NCBI RefSeq assembly: GCF_037392515.1
Contig: NC_090295.1
Location: 25,708,501 to 25,772,500 of the forward strand
From: Haliotis asinina
Taxonomy: Eukaryota > Mollusca > Gastropoda > Lepetellida > Haliotidae
Direction: 5' to 3'
Length of the DNA stretch: 64,000 bases
The notes under the pieces are model-generated. The model saw only the letters and a program-made list of their open reading frames with translations, did no database searches and had not been told where the DNA came from. Shown piece after piece: positions 1 through 9,583 of this stretch (positions are counted from its first letter, which is position 1; the number at the start of each line of letters is the position of its first letter). A program made the position numbers and the translations under genes.

Positions 1-243
1 TCGACGGGCTGAGCATATTTTGGTCGGCCATTTTCATTTTATGATGTCACATGGGTGTCATCTTTTCTGTGACCTAATCACACATGGGTGTGTGACCTTT
101 GTGTGACCTAATCGATTTTGACTGTTGAACCCTTAACCCACTGGTGTAAAGAATTGTACTCTGTGGATTCAGTGAAATAGGGTTAAAGTAGAATTATTTA
201 TGAGTCATAAAACAAGGATTTGTACAATGAACAGTTGCTCATT

Positions 244-476
244 AAGTGAGTGAATTGACTTTTATGCCATACTTAGTAATATTCCAGTTTTTTATGCAGT
301 TTGTCTGTAAATACTCAAGTCTGGACCAGACAGTCCAGTGATCAAGGGCATGCGCCTCTAAGTGCACAATTAGAAACCGATGACATGTGTCAGCCATGCC
401 TGACCACCTGATCCCATAAGTCGCCAATAAGCATGTGTAACTGAAGGTTAGTTGTAACCAGGACATTGACGGGTAC
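244..476 (-). mobile_element. SINE, mollusc (CTCA)n-tail type, nested in the Polinton-like element
   Basis: It starts on the plus strand with GTGAGTGAATTGACTTTTATGCC, the reverse complement of the SINE tail. The shared body (TCTGGACCAGACAGTCCAGTG, ACCGATGACATGTGTCAGCC) follows. It is an older copy with several substitutions. Confidence 0.7.
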
Positions 477-899
477 AATACATCCTGAAACAAAAAAGAT
501 ATACTGTTTTCATTTTGTATTAGCACCATTTCAAATGAGTAGAACTGAGAAAAGGCACGTCCAACAGTCTACTTTACATCTTTGGTTTCCCCGTCCGTCC
601 TCACCACCCTGTCCTTCACTCTTCAGATAGGCTGCCTTCATCATCATCTTCAGTGACCTCCACCTATGCCTTACATATGTACAATTTGGGAAACACATCA
701 TGATGCATAATATTTGTGTATTTAACTTCTGTTAATATTCCTTGCATCTTTGGATCCCACTGCACATGACACAGATAAGTAATAAATCGTGCATACATCT
801 CATTAAATATGCTCCAGTTTAATTTCCTCTGTTTGGCTTGGATAATGTCCTCCTTTAAACCTCTTTCATGTACAACTGTCGTTTCTCATCCAAAAATTC

Positions 900-1440
900 T
901 TTATTCAGCTCATGTCTTTGTGAATACACTTTGACTTATACTTCCATCATCCACTTCAGGACATTGTTCGTCATGTACATGTCTTTGTAAGTTATGGTTA
1001 TTGCTAAACGCTTGACCACAATAGTCACAGTCCACCAGAGGACGCAGTCTCTTCAAGTTGCAAATGGGGGAATTGTTGGGGGTTTTAGATCAACCAACAA
1101 GTGTCCATAAGGTTTCTGGGTAGCCCTTTGAAACAGATCCATTAAATGGACTGTGTTATCTGGATACATCAGATTGTTTATCGATAGGGTTGTTGAACAG
1201 TATAATGACGTTGTGTGGGATCCTTGCTGTAAGGATCTGGTTCAAGGCAATCACTGAGAGATTACGATGATCACTTCCTATTGTAAACAGATCTGTAATG
1301 CATGGATCTTTGCTCGCTGTTGACATTATGTCGTCAAGAACAACAACGTCCACAACACTACGCTTCAGCAAATGATCCTCTTCGAGATCAGAAGGAATCC
1401 CACACGTAGGGATAAACACGGCATATAAAACCATGTCCAT
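900..1440 (-). pseudogene. Polinton-type A32/FtsK-HerA-like packaging ATPase remnant followed by a zinc-finger segment
   Basis: Reading right to left, one frame (1440-1156) gives GIPSDLEED, then a Walker-B-like strand VVVLDDIMSTASKD, then LFTIGSDHRNLSVIALNQ and LFNNPIDKQ. This order is characteristic of the A32-like DNA-packaging ATPase of Polintons and related virus-like elements. A shifted frame continues with MYPDN and KPYGHLLVDLKP (about 1160-1060), the usual C-terminal part. A third frame has RLRPLVDCDYCGQAF and HNLQRH, a C2H2-like finger, at about 1045-940. The Walker A region expected upstream is missing, and at least two frame shifts break the reading frame, so it is dead. In living elements the ATPase would pump DNA into capsids. 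Family assignment is from remembered motifs; function is by homology only. Confidence 0.6.
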
Positions 1441-1639
1441 TTTTCGGCATCGGGTACAGAGAGTTTGTATTGTGGATTATGCATGATGATAACAGGAGCA
1501 CCTTGGGAGTAATGAAGCTAGACTGCCCTCGTGACCCTTTATATAGATAAAATAGACCTTCAGCTTTTATGACTTGGTATGGCTTCTAACATCACTAACA
1601 TTTTGTTTTTTGCATCGCCATACTTGCTCCACCTGCTGG

Positions 1640-1948
1640 AATGACAAATTAACCCTAAGATGTGCGCACCAAATGTATGCTATGGATGTCTTGCAACACC
1701 ACAACGTTGACTTACTGCTTTGGCCTGCAAATTCACCGGATCTCTACCCAACAGAGCATGTTTGGGACGAGAAGGATCGACGTCTACGCTGTCTTTCTCA
1801 TCCGCCAGATAACGTCCTTGAACTTGCAACAGAACGTAAGAGAATCTAGCGGGACATCCCACAAGCCTTCCTTGCACGTTCGATAGGCTCTATGCGTCGT
1901 CGATGCACTGCTGTTCTCAGCGCCGATGGTGGACATACCCGTTATTGA
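1640..1948 (+). pseudogene. Tc1/mariner transposase C-terminal relic
   Basis: The frame at 1680-1850 reads MDVLQHHNVDLL, WPANSPDLYPTEHVWDE, which is the DDE/D catalytic-domain signature around the last acidic residue of Tc1 transposases (WPxxSPDLNPIEHxWD). After a one-base shift, 1850-1948 reads IPQAFLARSIGSMRRRC and ADGGHTRY then stop, the family's typical C-terminus. Upstream residues near 1640 (NDKLTLRCAH) resemble a corrupted DNARPHTAR block. No N-terminal DNA-binding domain or terminal repeats were found. It is a fragment trapped inside the Polinton-like element. Confidence 0.75.
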
Positions 1949-2185
1949 GCTTGTGGCATGGCCGTTTGACCCGTCCTGCTTGTGGAAACGTGACGTCATT
2001 GTGATTGACTTTTCAAATGAAATTCTCCCGACTTGTTATGGCCTCGTGATCCCGTGAAAAACAAGGAAAAACAAGGCGATTTTTATACCCGATATAAAGT
2101 CACATAATAAAGTTCATGTGATGCCCACATGAGTGTGATGAACTGATAAGGAGGGTTTTTTTCCATTAGGTCAACCCAAAGGTCA

Positions 2186-2242
2186 CACACACGCACGCAC
2201 GCACGCGCGCACGCGCGCGCACACACACACCCCCACACACAC
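2186..2242. repeat. (CACG/CA)n microsatellite
   Basis: A run of CACACACG, CGCACGCA and CACACA dinucleotide or tetranucleotide units with a short C-run. It lies just inside the right inverted repeat of the Polinton-like element and explains the Cys/Arg/Val-rich antisense ORF there. Confidence 0.9.
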
Positions 2243-2687
2243 ACCTGGTCCGGTAGGGGAGTAGGGCTTAAGCGATTCAACACTCAGTCAAAATCGTTTA
2301 GGTCACACAAAGCTAGCACAGCCATGTGCGATTAGGTCACAGAAAGGTGACACCCATGTGTTGTCATAAAAAAACAAAATGGCTGACGAAAATGTGCTTA
2401 ACCCCTTTGTGAACGACAGTTAAAAATTAAAAGTCACGAAAAAATATAAATTTGAACCTACAAGTACAATATGCATTTTACACACTATACGTGTATGTAA
2501 TTTAATCTTGAATTACTCTTGTCTCCAGCAGGCATTAAACATGAACATGATCTCGGAAACATGATAAAAATACGAAGTCTGCGATCGTTTACGACCTGGT
2601 TATTATGTTGCAGTAGGCTACACCTTAGCAGGAACAGAAAACAGAACAGAAAGAACAGAAAAGTACAACCTAATTGCCAAAACTCAC

Positions 2688-5616
2688 GTAAATGACCATC
2701 CGTGACGAATTCTTTAAATCCTCTGACACTGTTATGGTGACAAGAACGTTCATGAAATCGTTAGTAGCTGTCGCTATCAATTCTTCTATCGTAATGGGCA
2801 GGTTATCTCCCCTTTGCAGAAGTGGCCATCCACCATATTGCTTGAGGAATTGAAGAACGGTGACCGTTCCTTTCGATTCAATTGTATCTGTAAACATATG
2901 GCAGTGTATGGATATGTATGCAATCTGTATGCCAGTGTCTATATATGTCTGTCTGTCTCTATCTTGGCAATACCTTCATCCACACAAGTGTTGTACAGAG
3001 CCCGGGCTCTCTGCATGGACTCGGGATCTCCCACAGAGCCTTCAGTCTCCATCAGATCTGTTAAACAAGAGTTGATACTGGAATGACGCGTCTGCAGATA
3101 TAGGACGCACGAGTACACATAACACTGGATACGTTTCATTTGGATATACGTGGTTGATGTTTTGGGTTAAAATCCAATATGTGGTTCGTGGTTGTCTTAA
3201 TGAGTCATGGACACCGTGGTGTTGTCAGCTATAGGAAAATGAAGCGAGATCATGACGGACATAAAACACGTGTGTCTCACCTCTGAGTTGGTGCTGGACT
3301 ACATCGTGAAGATGTGACAGAGTGTCGTAGGAAGACCGGTCATCTGGGATGGTGTGACTCCGTACCCAGCCCCCACAGGAATACTCAAAGAAGTCTTCAC
3401 ATGGGTCGGCGCTTCTGTTCAGGCGAGTCAAGACCTGGTTCACTGTCCAACAAATAACTAGATCTAGAGTGGGTGAATTGGGTTTTATGTCGCTTTCAAC
3501 AGTATTCTGGTTACATGACAGTTTCCAGTTGTAAGGGATACCCATGTGATTCATCTTGGTTGGTTGAAAATAACGAGATTTGGAATATCACTGACATATT
3601 GACGATTTCTACTTCCTGACACACCTAAGAAGTTCCCATCCAGGTATAATGAAACTTTCGAAAGTACATAAGCCCCGTTTTACATGTCACATGTTCTTTA
3701 AGCCTGGGAAAGACAGAGGTCTTTTCGCAAATTTATTTGATAAACCTGGGCAAAAGGTTAATTCTAATGTTAGTATGTAGAGCAAATTAATGACGCAATC
3801 TTTCAGCATTTCCTACCGTGGAAAGTAAACATACTGACCGTGCTGTATACACTCCTTTGTGAGACACATCCCTGAATGAACAACACAATAAGCAAATCAT
3901 CAATAATCAGCTGAGCCTGTTGTAATGGACTTTGAGAGTACTTTAGTAATACCATGATGAATAACTTGACAAAGGAATTTCATCGTTGAATAGTAAACTA
4001 AGGTAAACATGGGAATACCAATACCACAACTGATTCTCATGAGCAAACTGTTTCTTCATAGAAGAAAATGGGTGACAGGGAAATGAATTATAAAGTACAG
4101 ATAAAATGTTATTTAAATTTTATGTTAAACATCAACATGCAAAGCTGGACAAGTACAGAAATGTCATACCCGGGGTGTGCTGCCGTCGTTGCTTTTCATC
4201 AAATCGTCGTGTTTCTTCTGACAGAGAAACAATCGGACATTCATACATTAACACTCGTTAAGCCAGTTCCTTGCAAGAACAGTTGTTCATACTGCTTAAA
4301 ACATAGATTTAAAAAAGTACCTCTTAAAAACCCGAAAACCACTGAAAATAAATAGTGAGTGAGTGAGTTCGGGTTTTTGCAATATTCGAGCAGTATCAAG
4401 GCTGGGGGCACCAGAAATGGGCTTCACACTTTGTACCTATGTGGGAAATCGAACCCGGCCCCCGGAGTGACGGGCGAACACTTTAACCACAAGGCTACCC
4501 CAAGGGACAAACAACTGACGCTATGTGTCCCAGTCCTCCCAGCTTTGAACATGTACCTGGTAACGAGTGAGTGAGCGGCAATAACTCCGTGCGCCTAGTG
4601 TCTGCAAGAGTTGTATGCTGCCCGTAGAGTTGAGACTGATAATACGATGTGCTGTTGACTCTGACATCCAGTGATCGAGGGAAAAGATATCAGCGCCGTG
4701 TGCATGTATTAGTTGCATAGATATGTGCGCTATATATAATCCTATAACATATAAAATAATATAGCGAGTGTGTGTGAATGGGTGAATATGGTTTTAAGTC
4801 GCTGACGGCAATGCTCCAGACCCCAGGAGTGGTATTCACACATGGTACCAATGGGTGAAATAGACCTTGGTCTTATGCGCAACACTCTACTGTATATATT
4901 CCACCTGAGTGTATGCTGTTGACCTTACGGACATATTAGCGGTGACGTCTATCGTATCATATTTGAATGAAGGCGAATTTGACTAAAATCACAACGCACA
5001 CGGAAGAACCAGCTGTTAAAGGCCACTAAACACCATCTTATCGCTCTTGGAACGTATCCAAGCACAGCTACACACTGTAGTCACCTAGAGTGAGTGAGTG
5101 AGTTTAGTTTTACGCCGCTCTCGGCACTATTCCACCTATATGACGGCGGTCTGTAAATCGAGTCGGAACCAAACAATCCAGTGATTAACTTCTTGCGCAT
5201 TGTTCCACGCAATTCAGGCACGATGACAAGTGTCACCGACGTCAGCCGGCCTCACCACCCGAACCCGTTAGATCGCCTTTTACGGCAAGCATGAGTTACA
5301 GAAGATCAATTTTAGCCCCGATCTTTACGGGTTGTACTTACCTAGAGGACCGTAGACACACCGATGCAGAGTGTGGAAACTGAAAAAATACAACCATAAA
5401 AGTATGATTCAAGACTCACGTATCAAGACAATGTGAGATATGCGTGATGTTTCCATGTACCATCCAACATTGCAACGTAACTGTCCTGGACAAGATACAG
5501 CTCTCCAGCTTGGTTAATGTCTGAGTGTAGGTAACGTCTCAGTGTCAGACGCATACAAGATCCTACCTGGCACAACTCTGCAGGAAGACAAGCGCGACTG
5601 CCAGAGAGGACAACAT
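2688..5616 (-). CDS. Secreted M13-family zinc metallopeptidase (neprilysin/ECE-like), 5' part of gene
   Basis: Six minus-strand coding exons can be joined: 5616-5567, 5379-5342, 3871-3839, 3442-3281, 3057-2974 and 2887-2688. Donors are GTAGGA, GTAAGT, GTCAGT, GTGAGA, GTATTG and GTGAGT, all acceptors end in AG, and every phase agrees, giving 189 codons without a stop. Residues 1-16 (MLSSLAVALVFLQSCA) form a signal peptide rather than the usual type II membrane anchor. Then come MCLTKECIQH (31-40), DPCEDFFEYSCGGW (53-66), RALYNTCVDE (113-122) and QYGGWPLL (139-146). These are the conserved N-terminal M13 landmarks, with the disulfide cysteines in place. M13 proteins are about 700 residues; the zinc site HExxH and later exons must lie left of this window, since only transposon sequence remains to the left. 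The family cleaves extracellular peptides. Introns contain several SINEs. Exon 6 ends in phase 0. Confidence 0.88.
3466..3560 (-). mobile_element. SINE tail fragment in M13 gene intron
   Basis: GTGGGTGAATTGGGTTTTATG and TCGCTTTCAACAGTATTCTGG match the reverse complement of the shared SINE tail. Only about 95 bases are recognisable. It lies just upstream of the acceptor of the 162-nt M13 exon. Confidence 0.5.
4353..4505 (-). mobile_element. tRNA-headed SINE, minus orientation
   Basis: The plus strand begins GTGAGTGAGTGAGTTCGGG and contains GCAATATTCGAGCAG, CACCAGAAATGGGCTTCACAC and AATCGAACCCGG. Read on the minus strand, this is a tRNA-like head with a B box (GGTTCGATT), then the shared tail ending in (CTCA)n. 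It ends in AACCACAAGGCTACCCC, the A-box side. Located in an M13 gene intron. Confidence 0.75.
4763..4895 (-). mobile_element. Degraded tRNA-headed SINE
   Basis: The order GTGTGTGAATGGGTGAATAT, TTTTAAGTCGCTGACGGCAATG, TTCACACATGGTACCAATGGG parallels the tRNA-type SINE in reverse complement, but the tRNA part is heavily mutated. A further possible scrap lies at 4567-4690 (CATCCAGTGATCGAGG). Confidence 0.5.
5088..5331 (-). mobile_element. Near full-length SINE abutting an M13 exon splice donor
   Basis: It opens with GAGTGAGTGAGTGAGTTTAG and TTTTACGCCGCTCTCGGC, continues through GGCGGTCTGTAAATCGAGTC and ends GATCTTTACGGG. The element is in minus orientation, the same as the host gene. Its 5' head starts about 5 bases after the GTAAGT donor hexamer (5341-5336) of the 38-nt exon. 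Confidence 0.85.
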
Positions 5617-6055
5617 GGCGACACTTCACTGTTATGGTGGTTGTAAAAAGAAGGCAGGATGTCAGGACGTTTCGGCTGACAAACTTTCAAATGTCAAGAG
5701 TAATTGGCTTAGAGGAAATGTCATCAGTTGAGTACGTGAATGATGTGTGTATTTGATACTATTAGTGTGCGAGATGGGAAGCAGCTCTACATGAACTGTA
5801 AAGGGTTTAATTTCAATCATTTAGCGAATAAGTGACTTCACATACTCTGAGTTCACTGGAGTATGAACCTTCATAAAGTGGTGGCCAAATTATATGGTCC
5901 CAACTCTCTGATGTCGTCATGCAATGTTGGCCTTCACTCTTTGAAGTTCATAATCCAGTGAACTCGCATGAGGTAAATATAATTTCTTATGATTTTATGA
6001 CACTATGTGAAAAGATGTATACTCATTCAAACATACAAATACAAGTACAGTCCTT
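5617..6055. other. Presumed 5' flank of the M13 gene; no gene seen
   Basis: This AT-rich stretch lies upstream of the M13 start codon. I saw no TATA box, CpG-rich promoter or coding exon that I could defend. A 5' UTR exon may lie here but cannot be placed from sequence alone. Confidence 0.4.
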
Positions 6056-6057
6056 CT

Positions 6058-6690
6058 GAGTGAGAAACTGTGACGTTAGCGACCTTGTTGACACAGTAGT
6101 AGTGACAAACAGTGACGTTAGCGACCTTGTTGACACAGGAGTAGTGAGAAACTGTGACGTTAGCGACCTTGTTGACACGGGAGTAGTGAGAAACTGTGAC
6201 GTTAGCGACCTTGGTGACACGGGAGTAGTGAGAAACTGTGACGTTAGCGACCTTGTTGACACAGGAGTAGTGAGAAACAGTGACGTTAGCGACCTTGTTG
6301 ACACAGCAGTAGTGAGAAACAGTGACGTTAGCGACCTTGTTGACACAGGAGTAGTGAGAAACTGTGACGTTAGCGACCTTGTTGACACGGGAGTAGTGAG
6401 AAACAGTGACGTTAGCGACCTTTTTGACACAGCAGTAGTGAGAAACTGTGACGTTAGCGACCTTGTTGACACAGGAGTAATGAGAAACTGTGACGTTAGC
6501 GACCTTGTTGACACAGGAGTAGTGGGAAACAGTGACGTTAGCGACCTTGTTGACACAGCAGTAGTGAGAAACAGTGACGTTAGCGACCTTGTTGACACAG
6601 GAGTAGTGAGAAACAGTGACGTTAGCGACCTTGTTGACACAGGAGTAGTGAGAAACTGTGACATTAGCGACCTTGTTGATACAGGAGTAT
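6058..6690. repeat. Minisatellite, 42-bp unit, about 15 copies
   Basis: The unit contains GTGACGTTAGCGACC, TTGTTGACACAGGAGTAG and TGAGAAAC. The period of 42 is a multiple of three and the unit has no stop in one frame on each strand. The array therefore yields overlapping ORFs of 213 aa (minus) and 233 aa (plus). Variants are mainly TGT/AGT, GGA/GCA and CAG/CGG at fixed positions. Nothing indicates translation. Confidence 0.95.
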
Positions 6691-6762
6691 CTAGCTATCG
6701 GTCCGTTTCTGACTCAAACGGGCTGTGGCATCTCGCCATAGCTGCACACTTTACAATATAGT

Positions 6763-7465
6763 TTCTCAATAGGAGAGGTGCACAATACGTATGCACAATT
6801 TACTAGTACTCTATACAAACAGTTTTTAGATGACAAATAACTGATGCGAAGTACTCCAGTAACAGTGGTAATATTCACATCATATGTAAACATGTCTAAC
6901 ATGATATTTGATCAGAATCTTTGTTGTTGTTTTTTTTTTAATTTGTTGCTTGGACAAACTAGAGTCTACAGGTTCGGGACATATTTTTAAAAAAGCAGCG
7001 TATTAACTGTAACAAAACAATTAAATTAATATAAATATTTTAGGATTTTATTTCATTGTCAAACATAAAAATGCAGTTCAGTCAGGGATTTCATTGTTAC
7101 ATTTTACTTAAATTTTAAGAAATTAATTATTAAACATTTATTCGGAACATGGCTTTGCCCGTGGTAGTAGAATGACACAATGGTCGTTTGCGGACCAAGT
7201 GATGCCTGGAACAGACGAAGCATCCTCCAGCTCTACAGAATAAGGATCAGAAATACTTTGAAAATAACCATGCTGTACACTGTGCTGTTGATCATGAAAA
7301 GGCAGTGGAATGATCCGTACAACAGTTTTCCAATAGGAGACGGCCACGGCGTGTTAGCGCATGTGTGAACATGTCACTCTACACATACAGTTTTTACATG
7401 ACAAATAATTGGTGCGAACTACCCCAGTAACAGTAGCACTATAATTGTAATACAATAGTCATGAA
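6763..7465. repeat. Two direct copies of a roughly 110-bp dispersed repeat
   Basis: 6763-6880 and 7328-7440 share the order CAATAGGAGA, CAGTTTTTA, ATGACAAATAA, GTGCGAA/ATGCGAA, CCCAGTAACAGT/TCCAGTAACAGT. Spacing is about 565 bp. The sequence between is AT-rich, with an AATAAA overlapping a minus-strand stop near 7137. It may be a fragment of an unidentified transposon. No gene is seen in 6690-7810. Confidence 0.55.
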
Positions 7466-7813
7466 ATGCTGGACATTAACATCTTTCTGAAACTTTTCAT
7501 GACAGCGTTAATGACTGAGTCTGTTCAGATTACAGACTTAAGTCGTGCTTGATCAAATAAATATCACTGAAAGGTGTACATCGAATACATGAGGAAAATT
7601 TCATAGTATATAGTGTCTGCAGACTGTCTTTGCTGGCATCAGTCGTTAACCACAAAGGAAGGTACCGAGGAAAGTCGAGAAAGAACATCTGATACTCAGG
7701 GTTCACCCAATCTATGCTAAAACGTTGAGTTGTCCAGCAACAGACCCAAGTTATTTCAAGCAGGAGCTCTATGGTCTATATTGGTGGCTTTCATAGACCA
7801 TAGGAAGCATGTA

Positions 7814-9105
7814 CAGTGTTCCCAGAAATTATTGAGAAAATCTTTGTTTTTTTTCCTAATGATGCTAAGATTGGAAAAAGGGCTTTCACTATGCACGGAA
7901 GAAGAAGGGAGACAACTCTTGAAGGCTTAGAAGGCAGCTCATTACGTCAAGAGTTATCTCCCTTGTCTGAGCAGACGGCTTCCTGTGTTGACATGGCAGA
8001 ATTTATAGCAAGAGAGAAAAGAAAGCTCATTCTAGATGATTTTGAAAGGGGTGAGGCTGATGCTAAAGTGTTAGCTTGTAGACATGGTATTCCTCTGTCT
8101 ACAGTATACAGAACTTTGAAGAATATTCAAACAGGAACCGGGATAGAGCACAAAGCAGGGGCAGGTCGGCTTAGGAAATTCAGTGTTGTGGATCGCCGAA
8201 GACTTGGGTAGATTGTGAGTAGGGGCAAATTGAAAAGTGTTGAGAACATCAGAAATGAAATGATTAGCAGAGGAAGTCCTCAGGTATGCAATGAAACAGT
8301 TAGGCAGGAATTACAGAGACTTAATTGGGTGAAAAAACGTGGAAATCCCTCGCCGTTGATGAAAGATGCACAAAAGGAAAAACGTTTAAACTGGTCTCGG
8401 GCTCATGAAAATCGAGATTGGGATAACGTTTTCTTTTAGGATGAAAGTTCTGTTTGGTTTTTCCCTAATTGTGTGAAAATTTGGACCAAAGATACTGTCA
8501 AACCTATCTGCCAGCGACCAAAACATAGCCCGAAGTTTCACATGTGGGGTGGCATATCGGCTCGCGGAGTGACGCCATTGTGTGTTTTCACGGGAAACTT
8601 GACACAAGAAAGATACGTTGACATTCTAAATGGTCACCTTCTTCCGACAGCACAAACATTGTATGAATTTGATTGGATTTTCCAGCATGATAATGACCCA
8701 AACCACACTGCGCGCTACACAAAACAGTGGTTGTCGGGCGAAAATGTGCAAATTTTAGACTGGCCCAGTTACAGCCCAGACCTAAACCCAATTGAGAATG
8801 TGTGGGGAGTCATGAAGGACAGAATAAACCAAAAGGGACTGAGAAATATTGAAGATATGAAGGCCGAGGTGGTCCAATATTGGGATACCCTGTCACACGA
8901 TTACCTACAAACTTTGATGGGTAGTGTGCCTAGGCGTATTCAGGCATGCATTGCTGAGCGAGGAGGTCTAACAAAGTACTAAAACAAGACTGAGACTGTA
9001 AAAGGATGATGTTTTAACATGTTTATGTAAGTAAAACGCCAGAAGTTAAAAAAAGTAATGAGTTACATGACGCAACATGATTCTCAATAATTTCTGGGAA
9101 TACTA
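7814..9105 (+). mobile_element. Nearly intact Tc1/mariner transposon, 1292 bp, with about 26-bp inverted repeats and TA duplication
   Basis: The left end CAGTGTTCCCAGAAATTATT and the reverse complement of the right end TAGTATTCCCAGAAATTATT match over about 26 bases with two differences. Both ends are flanked by TA (7812-7813 and 9106-9107), the standard target duplication for this superfamily. The only large ORF is the transposase at 7993-8982. Length and layout are those of a complete Tc1-like element. Confidence 0.93.
7993..8982 (+). pseudogene. Tc1-like DD34E transposase with two in-frame amber stops
   Basis: From the ATG at 7993 a single frame runs 330 codons to the TAA at 8980-8982, interrupted only by TAG at codon 73 (8209-8211) and codon 149 (8437-8439), with no frame shift. 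The N-terminus (MAEFIAREKRKLILDDFERG, then LSTVYRTLKNIQTG) is a helix-turn-helix DNA-binding region. The catalytic triad is visible: D150 directly after the second stop (DESSVW), D233 in QHDNDPNHTA and E268 in SPDLNPIENVW, with DD34E spacing. The enzyme would cut and paste the element at TA sites. The two stops should block production of full-length protein, so this copy is probably inactive, though otherwise well preserved and likely young. TAG at both sites is probably chance; stop readthrough is an unsupported alternative. Confidence 0.93.
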
Positions 9106-9583
9106 TAATAGTGAGCTCCGCTAATGGGCCAGCGCTGTGGGGAGCTTAGGTTGTCGACTTTATGCTAAAGCTGGTTCCCGGCTTCAACTGCGCATGCCAA
9201 CTTACGCCAATACTTGCGATATGCGAAACGGGACCCAGTTTACAGAGGCACGTTTATGATACAAAATATTTTCCTCAATACTAATTACTAGTAATCCCTT
9301 TTATCAGTATTTGTTAACATGATTTGCCAATAATTTTCACATGATTATTTTATTAAAATCACGGTATCATTAGTAACGTATTATTTTATTATAGCTACGT
9401 TTAGAATGTAGACTTATAGTCACCATCTTATACCAAGAATTTTTCAAATCACAATTGTTGTTAGAGGCTTTAATCTATCGGAAAGCGTCGTCGACAACGA
9501 GCAAGAAGCATTTTAATTCGTCTGAATAAATGATTTCAGCAACAAGGCAAAGTTAAATGGTTCGGAACCTATGAGGCGAAGTC

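Larger units (their letters stand above)
8..2399. mobile_element. Decayed Polinton/Maverick-type DNA transposon with long diverged terminal inverted repeats
   Basis: The segment at about 8-140 is an imperfect inverted repeat of about 2255-2399. Both arms carry the same ordered blocks: GGCCATTTT, CACATGGGTGTCA, CTGTGACCTAATC, TTTGTGTGACCTAA and GATTTTGACT. The arms have diverged by point changes and small indels. The interior holds a packaging-ATPase remnant on the minus strand (900-1440), a SINE (244-476) and a Tc1 transposase fragment (about 1640-1948), the last two probably nested insertions. Autonomous Polintons are 15-20 kb with polymerase, integrase, protease and capsid genes. None of those is visible here, so this is an internally deleted copy. 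I could not identify a 6-bp target-site duplication. Assignment to Polinton rests on the ATPase; the inverted repeats could belong to a related virus-like element class. Confidence 0.6.

Noticed and set aside
6023..6761. CRISPR-like regularly spaced repeats
   Set aside because: The units are contiguous 42-bp tandem copies with no distinct spacers, in a eukaryotic genome.
7993..8982. Stop-codon readthrough or recoding in the transposase
   Set aside because: Two TAG codons in an otherwise ordinary element are better explained by mutation. No recoding signal was seen.
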